Made by a program: the position numbers and the translations under genes
The notes under the pieces: generated by a model
What the model saw: only the letters and a program-made list of their open reading frames with translations
The model's database searches: none
What the model was told of the DNA's origin: nothing
Shown here: piece after piece, positions 44,838 to 53,543 of the stretch
Position numbering within the stretch: position 1 is the stretch's first letter
Layout: the number at the start of each line of letters is the position of its first letter
Origin: CBDDLD01 sp965230605
GTDB taxonomy: Bacteria; Bacteroidota; Bacteroidia; Flavobacteriales; Flavobacteriaceae
Length of the DNA: 64,000 nucleotides
Direction: 5' to 3'
Assembly: GCA_965230605.1 (NCBI GenBank)
Contig: CBDDLD010000004.1
Span: 2,356,001-2,420,000 of the forward strand

Positions 44838-45212
44838 GTTTCTGTATTTTTTCATACAAAACCCCTACAACTTGTATCTGTTCTAAATTATAGTTTATCA
44901 TTCCTCAAAAAGATGAAAACCTTAAATTCTGCCTTTTTTTAGCAAAAATTTCCCTTGGTCAAAAAAAACAGGTCAAAAAACCCCCTACAATTGTTTGAGA
45001 TTATAATTATATATAATCAAAAAGATTACAAATTATAATTTATTTGAAGACAAGTCACAAAAAAATATTATTTAAATCATCTTTTTACTTATAAAACAAA
45101 ATTCAATTTCATCAATTTATAGGGAATTATTTGGAGGTGAGATTTCCAAAAATATATATTGGCAACTCAATCAAGAAATGAGATAAATTATTAACCCTAA
45201 AGCCAAAAAATT
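44838..45212. other. Non-coding stretch upstream of small peptide genes
   Basis: No ORF of note. CCCCTACAA occurs at 44862-44870 and 44982-44990 (120 bases apart), in both cases preceded by As or C and followed by TTG within a few bases. It may bind a regulator of the small genes that follow. A rare GGAGGTGA sits at 45133-45140 with no convincing start after it. Confidence 0.4.
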
Positions 45213-45257
45213 ATGTTCGCACTTGCAAAGCTTTTAATCGACGTTATATTCGGTTAA
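45213..45257 (+). CDS. Candidate 14-residue hydrophobic peptide
   Basis: ATG at 45213 encodes MFALAKLLIDVIFG, then TAA. It is hydrophobic and could be a membrane peptide or a leader. A strong terminator follows 16 bases after the stop, and a small conserved-looking gene lies beyond. Such a short frame can occur by chance; the tidy placement before the hairpin is the main support. Confidence 0.35.
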   Translation: MFALAKLLIDVIFG

Positions 45258-45273
45258 GAAAACCATCCAAAAA

Positions 45274-45309
45274 AGTAAAACTTAGTTCTAGAATAAGTTT
45301 TACTATTTT
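45274..45309 (+). terminator. Intrinsic terminator between two small ORFs
   Basis: AGTAAAACTTA pairs perfectly with TAAGTTTTACT around a nine-base loop, followed by ATTTTT. It lies between the 14-residue frame and the 50-residue gene. Confidence 0.85.
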
Positions 45310-45336
45310 TACCAAACCAATGTATAAAGTCTTAAA

Positions 45337-45489
45337 ATGAAGCAAAAAGTGTTTAGGATGTTGGCTAAAGTTAATAAGGTGGTCCTCCCCTCTTACACTA
45401 AGCGACAATTAGATATCGCAAAAGCATCTAAGTTTCAATTAGCCATAATCGCATGGCGTGCTTATGTAACGCTAAATGCATTAGACTAA
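45337..45489 (+). CDS. Small basic protein of 50 residues
   Basis: ATG at 45337 to TAA at 45487. The sequence (MKQKVFRMLAKVNKVVLPSY ... QLAIIAWRAYVTLNALD) is basic and amphipathic, with a Trp-Arg near the end. I recall similar short proteins annotated as hypothetical in Flavobacteriaceae, which supports a real gene, but its function is unknown. It is flanked by terminators on both sides, so it is a separate transcription unit or a readthrough product. Confidence 0.65.
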   Translation: MKQKVFRMLAKVNKVVLPSYTKRQLDIAKASKFQLAIIAWRAYVTLNALD

Positions 45490-45515
45490 AAAAGACTACT
45501 AAAAAGTAGCCTTTT
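45490..45515 (+). terminator. Intrinsic terminator after the 50-residue gene
   Basis: AAAAGACTACT pairs with AGTAGCCTTTT (one A-C mismatch) around AAAA. It starts at the stop codon of the small gene. The 45516-45656 stretch to the next gene shows nothing else. Confidence 0.7.
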
Positions 45516-45656
45516 GAAACTCAAAACAACGATTATAGATATCTATGGTAGATTCTTGTTTTGAACTATTAACTTATTAACCAAATTAATCTCCCAAATA
45601 AAGTATACTCCAAAATTAGATCAAACCGGCGATTAAAAATGTTAGCTAGCTAACTT

Positions 45657-46487
45657 TTACTTGTATATTATTAAAATTGGTCTATGATTACCTTCTTTTA
45701 TTTTTTTGATATACCTTAGAAAAGAACGACTAAACACCTCTTCTTTATTGGCCAATAATACTATTAAATCAATGTCATTGGTTTGCACACAAGTATTAAT
45801 AGCATGGTCTACTGGTACACCACTAACCTCTCTATAGTTATATCCTATAGCTTTACATTGCTTTTTAAGTTCAACTATATCTTCAGTAAATATATTTTCT
45901 TTAACCTCATCATATACTTTATATAAGTGCTTATTAGAAGTTTTTAATGTTTTTAAATTAAACACAGTCTCAAGCAAGTTAATATCTACTTCTACATGAT
46001 CTAAATGTAGAACAAGCATTTCATAAATATCTTTATAATCATAGGACTGTGGTACCATCAACGTATCGCATTTTATATGACGCATTACATTAATAGCGTT
46101 ACTACCAAAGACAACCTCCTTTATATTACTAATACCATTTGTCCCCATAATCACCAGGTCAATGGATTTAGAAGTAATTACTTGATTTATAGAATCTATA
46201 AAAACATCATAATCTACAATACCTTCAAAGCTGAACTTCTCTTTAGTATATTCATTTTGAAGCTTCACAATTAACTGCTCTACACTTTTCTTATTATCAG
46301 CAATCACAGATTCATAAACAGAAGATGACGTCGGAGCCACCATCAGATCATCCATGGTAAAAGAACGTGAACTTTGAACGTTGAGGACATAGAATTCGCA
46401 TGGTTCATCTTTCAACAAAGCTATTCCATATCGGATCGCATTTAAAGAACATTCAGAAAAATCGGTAAGACATAAAATACGTTTCAT
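45657..46487 (-). CDS. Universal stress protein with two tandem domains
   Basis: This 276-residue protein has two Usp domains. The first (about residues 1-140) has the Usp opening ILCLTDFSECSLNAIRYGIALL and the ATP-type loop VIMGTNGISNIKEVVFGSNAINVM. The second (about 150-276) is weaker and lacks a clear Gly-rich loop (IDLIVLLANKEEVFSR). In this phylum tandem Usp proteins are common. The role is in stress survival, with an unknown partner. It stands alone between the small-gene region and the AraC gene on the same strand. Confidence 0.9.
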   Translation of the reverse strand: MKRILCLTDFSECSLNAIRYGIALLKDEPCEFYVLNVQSSRSFTMDDLMVAPTSSSVYESVIADNKKSVEQLIVKLQNEYTKEKFSFEGIVDYDVFIDSINQVITSKSIDLVIMGTNGISNIKEVVFGSNAINVMRHIKCDTLMVPQSYDYKDIYEMLVLHLDHVEVDINLLETVFNLKTLKTSNKHLYKVYDEVKENIFTEDIVELKKQCKAIGYNYREVSGVPVDHAINTCVQTNDIDLIVLLANKEEVFSRSFLRYIKKIKEGNHRPILIIYK

Positions 46488-46567
46488 AACTAAGACTTTA
46501 TATTATAAAATTAATTGAAGCGTACCAGAAAAAATATGACTTATGTCATTCTATGAATATATTGTAA

Positions 46568-47413
46568 TTAGTGCCCAGATTTATAAGCAAATGGTGTCGT
46601 TTGCTTGACTATTTTGAACTGCCTATTGAAATTAGATACATTTCTAAACCCAGACCGAAAGGCAATCTCTGCAATAGATAAATCGCCTTGCTTAAGTAGC
46701 AATTTGCATGCTTGTTCTACGCGTAATTCATTTAAGAACTGAACATAGGTCTTATTCGTTCGCTTCTTAAAGTATTTACAAAATGCATTTTTGGTCATAT
46801 TAGCAACATCTGAAATGGTATCTAATGTAATATTCTCATAATAATAGTCCATGGTATAGGACATAACATCTTGCATGCGTTTACCTTCATCTGTTGTGTA
46901 ATGTTTAGAGTAAGTATAAGAAGATAATGGATGCTGTTTAGATGCACACAATGCTTTTAACAATTCTAAAAGTGTGGTAAAACGCTCCAACTTACTTTTC
47001 GATTTTAAACTCAAAAAGGCACTGGGTAAGTCTCCATTTTCAGGTATTACCTTAAACCCATAAGAGACATTATTGAAAAATGTTTTTAACTCTGATAGCT
47101 CTTCCAACTTAAAAAAGTGCTCCCCAAATCCCTCTTCAGTAAAAAACAAGGTCAACATATGAGACTTTATATTCAATTGCGTTTCACTTTTAAAAACATG
47201 TGGAAGGTTACTACCTATGGCTAAAACATCTCCCTTTTTATAAGCGGAAATTGTATCGCCAACAATTAATGTCCCCTCACCTTCTTTAATATAGCTTATC
47301 TGTATTTCTTTGTGTTGATGAAGTCTATCATACAATACATAAGCTTTATCTTCCTGATATATTAAAGCATCTGAAGTCGGTTTAGGTATTTTAAACGGAA
47401 GTGCTTTCATCAT
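46568..47413 (-). CDS. AraC-family regulator of the hydroxyproline operon
   Basis: This 281-residue protein has an N-terminal cupin-like sensor (about residues 20-90: LIVGDTISAYKKGDVLAIGSNLPHVF) and a C-terminal double HTH (about 185-281: ISDVANMTKNAFCKYFKKRTNKTYVQFLNELR, SIAEIAFRSGFRNVSNFNRQF). It is divergent from the hydroxyproline catabolic genes 135 bases away and is their likely activator, by position. The inducer would be hydroxyproline or an intermediate; this is inference. Confidence 0.9.
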   Translation of the reverse strand: MMKALPFKIPKPTSDALIYQEDKAYVLYDRLHQHKEIQISYIKEGEGTLIVGDTISAYKKGDVLAIGSNLPHVFKSETQLNIKSHMLTLFFTEEGFGEHFFKLEELSELKTFFNNVSYGFKVIPENGDLPSAFLSLKSKSKLERFTTLLELLKALCASKQHPLSSYTYSKHYTTDEGKRMQDVMSYTMDYYYENITLDTISDVANMTKNAFCKYFKKRTNKTYVQFLNELRVEQACKLLLKQGDLSIAEIAFRSGFRNVSNFNRQFKIVKQTTPFAYKSGH

Positions 47414-47548
47414 ACTAATATATGCAAATAATACTCATAAAATCAACATAAATATCATATATGGATAATATAGTACTACTATTGAATAAAAACCCACTAA
47501 TAAATAGTTCCTATAGGTTTAATTTTACCATACCTAAAACTTATATCT

Positions 47549-48463
47549 ATGCAAATACAATGGAGTGGTGTTATGCCAGCTGTAACAACTAAGTTTACAG
47601 ACAATGATCAATTAGATTTAAAAACATTTGAAAAAAACATTAATGCTCAACTAGACGCTGGAGTTCACGGTATTGTTCTAGGCGGAACATTGGGAGAAGC
47701 TAGTACTTTATTAGAAGATGAAAAAAGGACATTAACAAAAACAACTGTGAGTATCGTTAACGGCAAAGTTCCGGTTTTAATGAATGTTGCAGAACAGTCA
47801 ACAAAAGGCGCTATAGATGCTGCACAAAAAGCAGAGCTGGATGGTGCTAGTGGTTTAATGATGTTGCCTCCAATGCGATATAAGGCAGGTGATAGAGAAA
47901 CTGTAGAGTATTTTAAAGCTGTTGCTAACAATACCTCACTTCCTATAATGGTTTATAACAATCCAGTAGATTATAAGATTGAGGTGTCTTTAGACATGTT
48001 TGAAGATCTACTAAAATGTAATAATATAGAGGCTGTTAAAGAATCGACCAGAGACATTTCTAATGTAACGAGAATTAAGAACCGCTTTGGAGATCGTTTA
48101 AAAATTATGACTGGTGTAGACACCTTAGCTTTAGAGAGCTTATTGATGGGAGCAGATGGCTGGATTGCAGGTTTAGTTTGTGCATTCCCGGCAGAGACCG
48201 TAGCCATTTACGAACTACAAAGAGTTGGTCGTATTCAAGAAGCTCTGGATATCTATCGCTGGTTTTTACCACTTTTAGAATTAGATATTAATCCAAAACT
48301 TGTACAAAATATTAAACTTGCTGAAGTCGCCACCGGAATAGGCACAGAGCATGTAAGAGCCCCCAGATTACCGCTAATTGGGGAAGAAAGACAGCATGTA
48401 CTACAAGTTATTAACAACGGTCTAGAAAATAGACCTATATTACCAGATTATAAAAATTTATAA
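47549..48463 (+). CDS. Dihydrodipicolinate-synthase-family lyase, probable 1-pyrroline-4-hydroxy-2-carboxylate deaminase
   Basis: This 304-residue TIM-barrel class I aldolase has a Schiff-base Lys164 in AVKESTRD and Tyr136 in YNNPVDY, as in DapA. GTLGEASTL (about residues 47-55) is the glycine-rich loop. The neighbours are an epimerase, a D-amino-acid oxidase and an aldehyde dehydrogenase, which make up the hydroxyproline pathway. On that context it should deaminate 1-pyrroline-4-hydroxy-2-carboxylate to alpha-ketoglutarate semialdehyde, and is not lysine-synthetic. First gene of the four-gene operon. Confidence 0.85.
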   Translation: MQIQWSGVMPAVTTKFTDNDQLDLKTFEKNINAQLDAGVHGIVLGGTLGEASTLLEDEKRTLTKTTVSIVNGKVPVLMNVAEQSTKGAIDAAQKAELDGASGLMMLPPMRYKAGDRETVEYFKAVANNTSLPIMVYNNPVDYKIEVSLDMFEDLLKCNNIEAVKESTRDISNVTRIKNRFGDRLKIMTGVDTLALESLLMGADGWIAGLVCAFPAETVAIYELQRVGRIQEALDIYRWFLPLLELDINPKLVQNIKLAEVATGIGTEHVRAPRLPLIGEERQHVLQVINNGLENRPILPDYKNL

Positions 48464-48464
48464 A

Positions 48465-50048
48465 ATGATCACAGGAAAAAATTATATAGGAAATTCATTA
48501 TCAGCTAAAGGTGATGTCACCTTTAAAACATTCAATCCGCTATTGAATATTGAAAATGACAATACCTTTACTGAGGCATCAAAAGAAGAAATCAATACAG
48601 CTGTTGCATTAGCCGAGAATGCCTTTCATAAGTTTCGTACAGTATCAGGAAAAAGAAAAGCAGAATTCCTTAATGCAATCGCAGATGAAATTTTAGCATT
48701 AGAGGACACGCTTATAAGCGTCTATTGTTCCGAAACAGGATTACCTGAAGGACGTGCAAAAGGAGAGCGTGGTAGAACTGTATTTCAATTAAGGTCTTTT
48801 GCAGAATTAGTTGCTGATGGCTCCTGGGTTGAGGCAAGTATAGATACAGCAATTCCTGATAGAACTCCGCTCCCTAAATCAGACATTCGAAAAATGCTGA
48901 TTCCATTAGGGCCAGTAGTTGTTTTTGGTGCCAGTAATTTCCCATTAGCCTATTCTACTGCGGGTGGAGATACAGCAGCAGCTCTGGCTGCCGGTTGTCC
49001 GGTTATAACAAAGTCTCACCCTATGCACGCAGGCACTGGAGAGCTTGTTGCATCTGCTATTATAAAAGCAGCTCAAAACACAGGAATGCCCGACGGTGTC
49101 TTTTCAAATTTAAACAGCAGCGGTATCGAAGTTGGTGTACAACTGGTAGAGCATCCAAAAGTAAAGGCCGTTGGTTTTACGGGAAGCATAAGCGGAGGCC
49201 GTGCATTAATGGATCTGGCCTCTAAACGCCAAGAACCTATCCCTGTCTTTGCAGAAATGGGAAGTATTAATCCTGTGGTAGTATTACCCAATGCTCTAGA
49301 GCATCGTAGCAATGATTTGGCAAAAACCTATGCAAGTTCCATTACACTGGGAACGGGTCAGTTTTGTACCAACCCGGGTTTGGTACTCGGTATTAAGAGT
49401 GAAGCGCTTACTAATTTTACACAATCTCTTGGGACAGAACTACTAAAAATTGAGCCTAGTGTTATGCTTCATCCTAATATAGAGCGCGCCTATGAAACGA
49501 ATAAAAGTAATGCGCTTTCAGAACCAAATCTAGAAATTGTAGCAGCTCAGGAAAATACTGTAAAACCAAACTTTGCAAAATCAGCCATTACTACAGTTGA
49601 TGGACAAACATTTTTAAAGAACCCTACATTACATCAGGAAGTTTTTGGTCCATATTCAATAGTTGTACAGTGTGACTCTTCCGAAGAATTAGAGATTATT
49701 ATTAATGGACTTGAAGGTCAATTAACTGGCACATTGATCGCTGATGATAATGAAGCCGACAACTATCCGGAAATTATAGCGGCGTTACAAAATAGAGTCG
49801 GTAGAGTCATTTACAACGGTGTTCCAACCGGTGTTGAAGTATGCCCTTCCATGGTACATGGTGGCCCTTATCCGGCATCAACAGATAGTCGATTTACAGC
49901 AGTCGGCATCCACTCCATAAAACGATGGGCAAGACCATTTTGCTATCAAGATTGGCCAAAAACACTATTACCGGATGAATTAAAAGATGATAATCCACTA
50001 GGTATTCTAAGACTAGTTAACGGATCACAAACTACAGCTATCCTATGA
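48465..50048 (+). CDS. Aldehyde dehydrogenase, probable alpha-ketoglutarate semialdehyde dehydrogenase
   Basis: This 527-residue NAD(P)-dependent dehydrogenase has the catalytic Cys in GTGQFCTNPGL (about residue 303) and the general base Glu in EMGSINPVVVLP (about 266). The cofactor site is in VFGASNFPLAYSTAGGD. The family is the KgsalDH group of the hydroxyproline, arabinose and glucarate pathways. It oxidises alpha-ketoglutarate semialdehyde to alpha-ketoglutarate, feeding the TCA cycle. It starts one base after the previous stop, and its stop overlaps the epimerase start by four bases, so the operon is tightly coupled. Confidence 0.9.
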   Translation: MITGKNYIGNSLSAKGDVTFKTFNPLLNIENDNTFTEASKEEINTAVALAENAFHKFRTVSGKRKAEFLNAIADEILALEDTLISVYCSETGLPEGRAKGERGRTVFQLRSFAELVADGSWVEASIDTAIPDRTPLPKSDIRKMLIPLGPVVVFGASNFPLAYSTAGGDTAAALAAGCPVITKSHPMHAGTGELVASAIIKAAQNTGMPDGVFSNLNSSGIEVGVQLVEHPKVKAVGFTGSISGGRALMDLASKRQEPIPVFAEMGSINPVVVLPNALEHRSNDLAKTYASSITLGTGQFCTNPGLVLGIKSEALTNFTQSLGTELLKIEPSVMLHPNIERAYETNKSNALSEPNLEIVAAQENTVKPNFAKSAITTVDGQTFLKNPTLHQEVFGPYSIVVQCDSSEELEIIINGLEGQLTGTLIADDNEADNYPEIIAALQNRVGRVIYNGVPTGVEVCPSMVHGGPYPASTDSRFTAVGIHSIKRWARPFCYQDWPKTLLPDELKDDNPLGILRLVNGSQTTAIL

Positions 50049-51052
50049 GGTCAGTTTTTGAATGTATAGATGGTCACACTTGTGGTAATCCGGTTCGCGT
50101 AATAAAACACGGAGGGCCAGAGTTGATTGGTGCAAACATGAGCGAAAAACGTCAGCATTTTTTAAAAGAATATGATTGGATACGTAAAGGCTTAATGTTT
50201 GAACCCAGAGGTCATGACATGATGAGTGGTTCCATTCTATACCCACCTCACGATCCACAGAATGACTTTTCTATTCTATTCATTGAAACATCAGGTTGCC
50301 TACCCATGTGTGGTCATGGTACTATAGGCACCATAACTATTGCCATTGAAGAAGGTTTAATTGAGCCGAAAACTCCAGGAAAAATAAGAATGGAGGCACC
50401 GGCTGGTTTGGTAGAAATAGAATATGAGGAAACCAATAGCAAAGTGAATTGGGTAAAGCTAAAAAATGTAAAAAGCTATCTCGCTGCAGAAGGATTAACC
50501 ATTGAATGCCCTGATCTAGGAGAACTAACTTTTGATGTTGCTTATGGTGGAAATTATTATGCCATCATCGACCCCCAAAAGAACTTTTCGGGCATACAGA
50601 ATTATACAGCGAGTAAGATTGTTCACTACTCTCAGATATTAAGAAACATGATCAATGTAAAGTACAAGGATAAATTTATTCATCCTGAGAATACGACCAT
50701 AAGAGATGTTAGCCATATGTTATGGACAGGTGATACTATTGACCCCAACTCTTCAGGAAGGAATGCTGTGTTTTATGGAGATAAGGCCATAGACCGCTCG
50801 CCATGTGGCACAGGAACCTCAGCCCGATTGGCCCAATTACATGCCAAAGGCAAACTCCAAAAAGGAGAATCATACATACACGAAAGCTTTATTGGAAGTC
50901 AATTTATTGGTTGTGTTGAAGAAGAAACAACCTTAGAAGGAAAAATAGCTATTGTGCCTAGCATAAAAGGGTGGGCCAAAGTGTATGGTTATAACAATAT
51001 CATTATCGATGATGAAGACGACCCATATGCGCATGGGTTTCAAGTAATCTAA
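50045..51052 (+). CDS. 4-Hydroxyproline 2-epimerase
   Basis: This 335-residue proline-racemase-family enzyme has two catalytic cysteines, Cys89 in PMCGHGTIG and Cys254 in SPCGTGTSARLAQLH. The paired Cys marks an epimerase or racemase; the dehydratase branch has Thr in one position. It converts trans-4-hydroxy-L-proline to cis-4-hydroxy-D-proline, the first step of the pathway. It is coupled (ATGA overlap) to the dehydrogenase gene and followed eight bases later by the oxidase gene. Confidence 0.93.
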   Translation: MRSVFECIDGHTCGNPVRVIKHGGPELIGANMSEKRQHFLKEYDWIRKGLMFEPRGHDMMSGSILYPPHDPQNDFSILFIETSGCLPMCGHGTIGTITIAIEEGLIEPKTPGKIRMEAPAGLVEIEYEETNSKVNWVKLKNVKSYLAAEGLTIECPDLGELTFDVAYGGNYYAIIDPQKNFSGIQNYTASKIVHYSQILRNMINVKYKDKFIHPENTTIRDVSHMLWTGDTIDPNSSGRNAVFYGDKAIDRSPCGTGTSARLAQLHAKGKLQKGESYIHESFIGSQFIGCVEEETTLEGKIAIVPSIKGWAKVYGYNNIIIDDEDDPYAHGFQVI

Positions 51053-51060
51053 TAAAAAGA

Positions 51061-52308
51061 ATGGGGAAAAATGTAGTCATAATAGGTGGTGGAATTATTG
51101 GGTTGAATACAGCCTATTATCTTCAAAAAGAAGGGCATCAGGTAACTGTTATAGATAAATCTGATTTTTCTAAAGGCGCATCATATGTAAATGCCGGTTA
51201 TATTACACCCAGTCACATCATTTCTTTAGCTGCTCCTGGTATCATCACTAAAGGTTTAAAGTGGATGTTAAATCCTGCTAGCCCGTTTTATGTAAAACCA
51301 AGGCTAGATATTGATTTTTTAAAGTGGGGATTGGCATTTAAGCGTTCTGCTAACCATAATAAAGTTGAGCAATCCATTCCCGTCATAAAAGACATCAATG
51401 TACTCAGTAGAGAACTCTACGCGGAAATGAAAGCTTCCAGCGATTTTGATTTTCATTATGAACACAAAGGTCTTTTAATGGCATATAAGGAAGATAAGGT
51501 TGGTGAGGAAGAATGGAGCGTTGGTCAAAAAGCCATAGAGATTGGTTTGAATGTGGAGCACTTATCATCAGAAGAGGTCAAAAAGATTGAGCCCAATGCC
51601 GGTCTCAATATTAAAGGTGCAGTATATTTTCATTCAGATGCGCATATGACACCTAGTGATTTTATGAAAAACATGGTGTCTTATTTAGAAGCAAATGGTG
51701 TATTGATCTGTAAAGAAGAAGAGGTGACCGATATCCACATTGAAAATGGCAATATCAAAAAACTCACCACTAATAAGCAAGAGATTAAAGCTGACGAGTT
51801 TATTTTAGCTGCAGGTAGCTGGAGCAACATATTGAGTGAAAAATTAGGCATTACTATTCCTCTACAAGCAGGTAAGGGTTATAGAATCAATGTAGATAAA
51901 CCTACCAATATTACCATTCCTACGATACTCTGTGAGGCTAAAGTAGCCGTGACACCTATGAATGGGTTTACCAGATTTGCCGGTACTATGGAGATCGGTG
52001 GTATTAACCACAAGATCAACCCTGTTCGGGTAAACGCCATTGCTAAGGCTGCTGAACGTTATTACAATGATCTTTCTATTACAGAACAAGAAAAAGTTGA
52101 TGCACAATGTGGTCTTCGCCCATTAACTCCAGATGGCTTACCATATATAGGGCGATCTTCTAAATGCGAAAATTTGACCTTTGCTACCGGTCATGCTATG
52201 ATGGGTTGGAGTATGGCACCGGCTACGGGAAAGTTGGTCACAGAACTTATATCGGATCAAAAGCTTTCATTGAATCTTGACCCATACCATCCAGATAGAC
52301 GATTCTAA
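51061..52308 (+). CDS. FAD-dependent D-amino-acid oxidase/dehydrogenase for cis-4-hydroxy-D-proline
   Basis: This 415-residue protein has a Rossmann FAD site GGGIIGLNTAYYL at residues 8-20 and the DAO-family ending PDGLPYIGRSSKCENLTFATGH, which binds FAD's ribityl and substrate. In this operon it should oxidise cis-4-hydroxy-D-proline to 1-pyrroline-4-hydroxy-2-carboxylate, the substrate of the first-encoded deaminase. It is the last gene of the operon. The electron acceptor (O2 or quinone) is not evident. No signal peptide is present. Confidence 0.9.
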   Translation: MGKNVVIIGGGIIGLNTAYYLQKEGHQVTVIDKSDFSKGASYVNAGYITPSHIISLAAPGIITKGLKWMLNPASPFYVKPRLDIDFLKWGLAFKRSANHNKVEQSIPVIKDINVLSRELYAEMKASSDFDFHYEHKGLLMAYKEDKVGEEEWSVGQKAIEIGLNVEHLSSEEVKKIEPNAGLNIKGAVYFHSDAHMTPSDFMKNMVSYLEANGVLICKEEEVTDIHIENGNIKKLTTNKQEIKADEFILAAGSWSNILSEKLGITIPLQAGKGYRINVDKPTNITIPTILCEAKVAVTPMNGFTRFAGTMEIGGINHKINPVRVNAIAKAAERYYNDLSITEQEKVDAQCGLRPLTPDGLPYIGRSSKCENLTFATGHAMMGWSMAPATGKLVTELISDQKLSLNLDPYHPDRRF

Positions 52309-52318
52309 GGGAATCTGC

Positions 52319-52867
52319 TTATTCTTTAGCGACTATCTTTAAGGTGATACTTACCTCTTTGCCAACCAGACTATCCATGAGACCAAAATTGAGGTTAAAA
52401 TCTTTTCGATTTATAGTAGTATCTGCATAAAAATGAACAACACCATCTCCCCGCACTACTTTATAAGGAATGGTTATTTTCTTTTCCACATCTTTAATTT
52501 TCAATAGTCCTTCAATCTCATTACCAGATACTGTAGATTTAACATGCAACGATCTAAAACTAATGAAAGGGAAATTTTCAGCATCAAAATACTTATCGTT
52601 CAACAAGTTTTTATCCCTCGATTTATCATTGGTGTCAATACTTTTAACAGGGATCTGACTACTAATTTGCTGTATCCCATTCCTATCCGCCTTTATATTA
52701 CCACTAAAATCATTAAAACTGCCTTTCACAGTCATAACTTTCATGTGAGTAATCTCAAAGTTGACTTCAGATTTTTTGGCATTAATAGTATAATAAGTTT
52801 GGGCAAACCCTAAGGAGGTTTGCCCAAAAAACACTAAAACTTGAACTATACCAAACAGATATTTCAT
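52319..52867 (-). CDS. YceI-family exported lipocalin-like protein
   Basis: This 182-residue protein has a signal peptide (to about residue 23, LGFAQ) and a YceI lipid-binding beta-barrel: YTINAKKSEVNFEITHMKVMTVKGSFNDFSG, then KYFDAENFPFISFRSL, then TINRKDFNLNFGLMDSLVGKEVSITLKI. YceI proteins bind polyisoprenoids or amides in the periplasm. The start overlaps the upstream paralogue stop by four bases. The two genes are paralogous and probably act together. Confidence 0.9.
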   Translation of the reverse strand: MKYLFGIVQVLVFFGQTSLGFAQTYYTINAKKSEVNFEITHMKVMTVKGSFNDFSGNIKADRNGIQQISSQIPVKSIDTNDKSRDKNLLNDKYFDAENFPFISFRSLHVKSTVSGNEIEGLLKIKDVEKKITIPYKVVRGDGVVHFYADTTINRKDFNLNFGLMDSLVGKEVSITLKIVAKE

Positions 52868-53448
52868 TCTGCAATTGCCAGAATATTTAATGTAATCTTT
52901 ATATCGTTGCCTACTATTAGTGTTCCATTAGGCAGTTTTCTATCAAAACTCACACCATAATCTTGCCTGTTAATGGTAATAGAGGCATTAAATGCGATAG
53001 ACTGTTTTTGAGTGGGTAAATCAAGTAAAGGCCCTTTAACTTCAAAAGGTAATTCTATTTGATTTGTTGTACCATGTATGGTAAGATCTCCAACTAAATA
53101 CTGTTTCCCTTCTTTGACAACAACACTTTTACTTTTAAAGGTTATTTCTGGGTAGGTCCCAGCATCTAAAAACGCCTTACTTTTTACCGCACCTTCACCT
53201 CCAACATTGTTTGCATCATAACTATCCACTTTAATTGCTGCATTAGCTTCAGTTTTAGAAATATCATCTTTATTAAAAGTAATGGTTCCATTAACATCTT
53301 TAAATCGGCCAATAACATCCACCACTCCAAAACGTTCAACCTGTATTTGAACATTACTGTGACCCGCATCTATTTTAAAGTTTTGAGCGTTTGCGGTTAA
53401 GGTTGTACATAAAAGCACCAGAAGGATAACTGTAGTTTTAATTTTCAT
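52864..53448 (-). CDS. YceI-family exported lipocalin-like protein, upstream paralogue
   Basis: This 194-residue protein has a signal peptide (to about residue 21, TLTANAQ). A YceI barrel follows, with FKIDAGHSNVQIQVERFGVVDVIGRFKDVNG, AFLDAGTYPEITFKSKS and TINRQDYGVSFDRKLPNGTLIVGNDIKITLNI. It is coupled by an ATGA overlap to the second YceI gene. An AraC-type membrane regulator gene lies 95 bases upstream on the same strand, and may regulate the pair. Confidence 0.91.
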   Translation of the reverse strand: MKIKTTVILLVLLCTTLTANAQNFKIDAGHSNVQIQVERFGVVDVIGRFKDVNGTITFNKDDISKTEANAAIKVDSYDANNVGGEGAVKSKAFLDAGTYPEITFKSKSVVVKEGKQYLVGDLTIHGTTNQIELPFEVKGPLLDLPTQKQSIAFNASITINRQDYGVSFDRKLPNGTLIVGNDIKITLNILAIAE

Positions 53449-53543
53449 AATGTTTACTATTATAATTGATTAATTACAATAGTAACTCATGATTCTATTA
53501 TTGTCGACAACCTTTATAAGGGTTGTCCATGTTTATGAAAATT

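Noticed and set aside
45130..45193. Gene after the GGAGGTGA at 45133
   Set aside because: Only an 11-codon TTG frame follows; Shine-Dalgarno sites are not used in this group.
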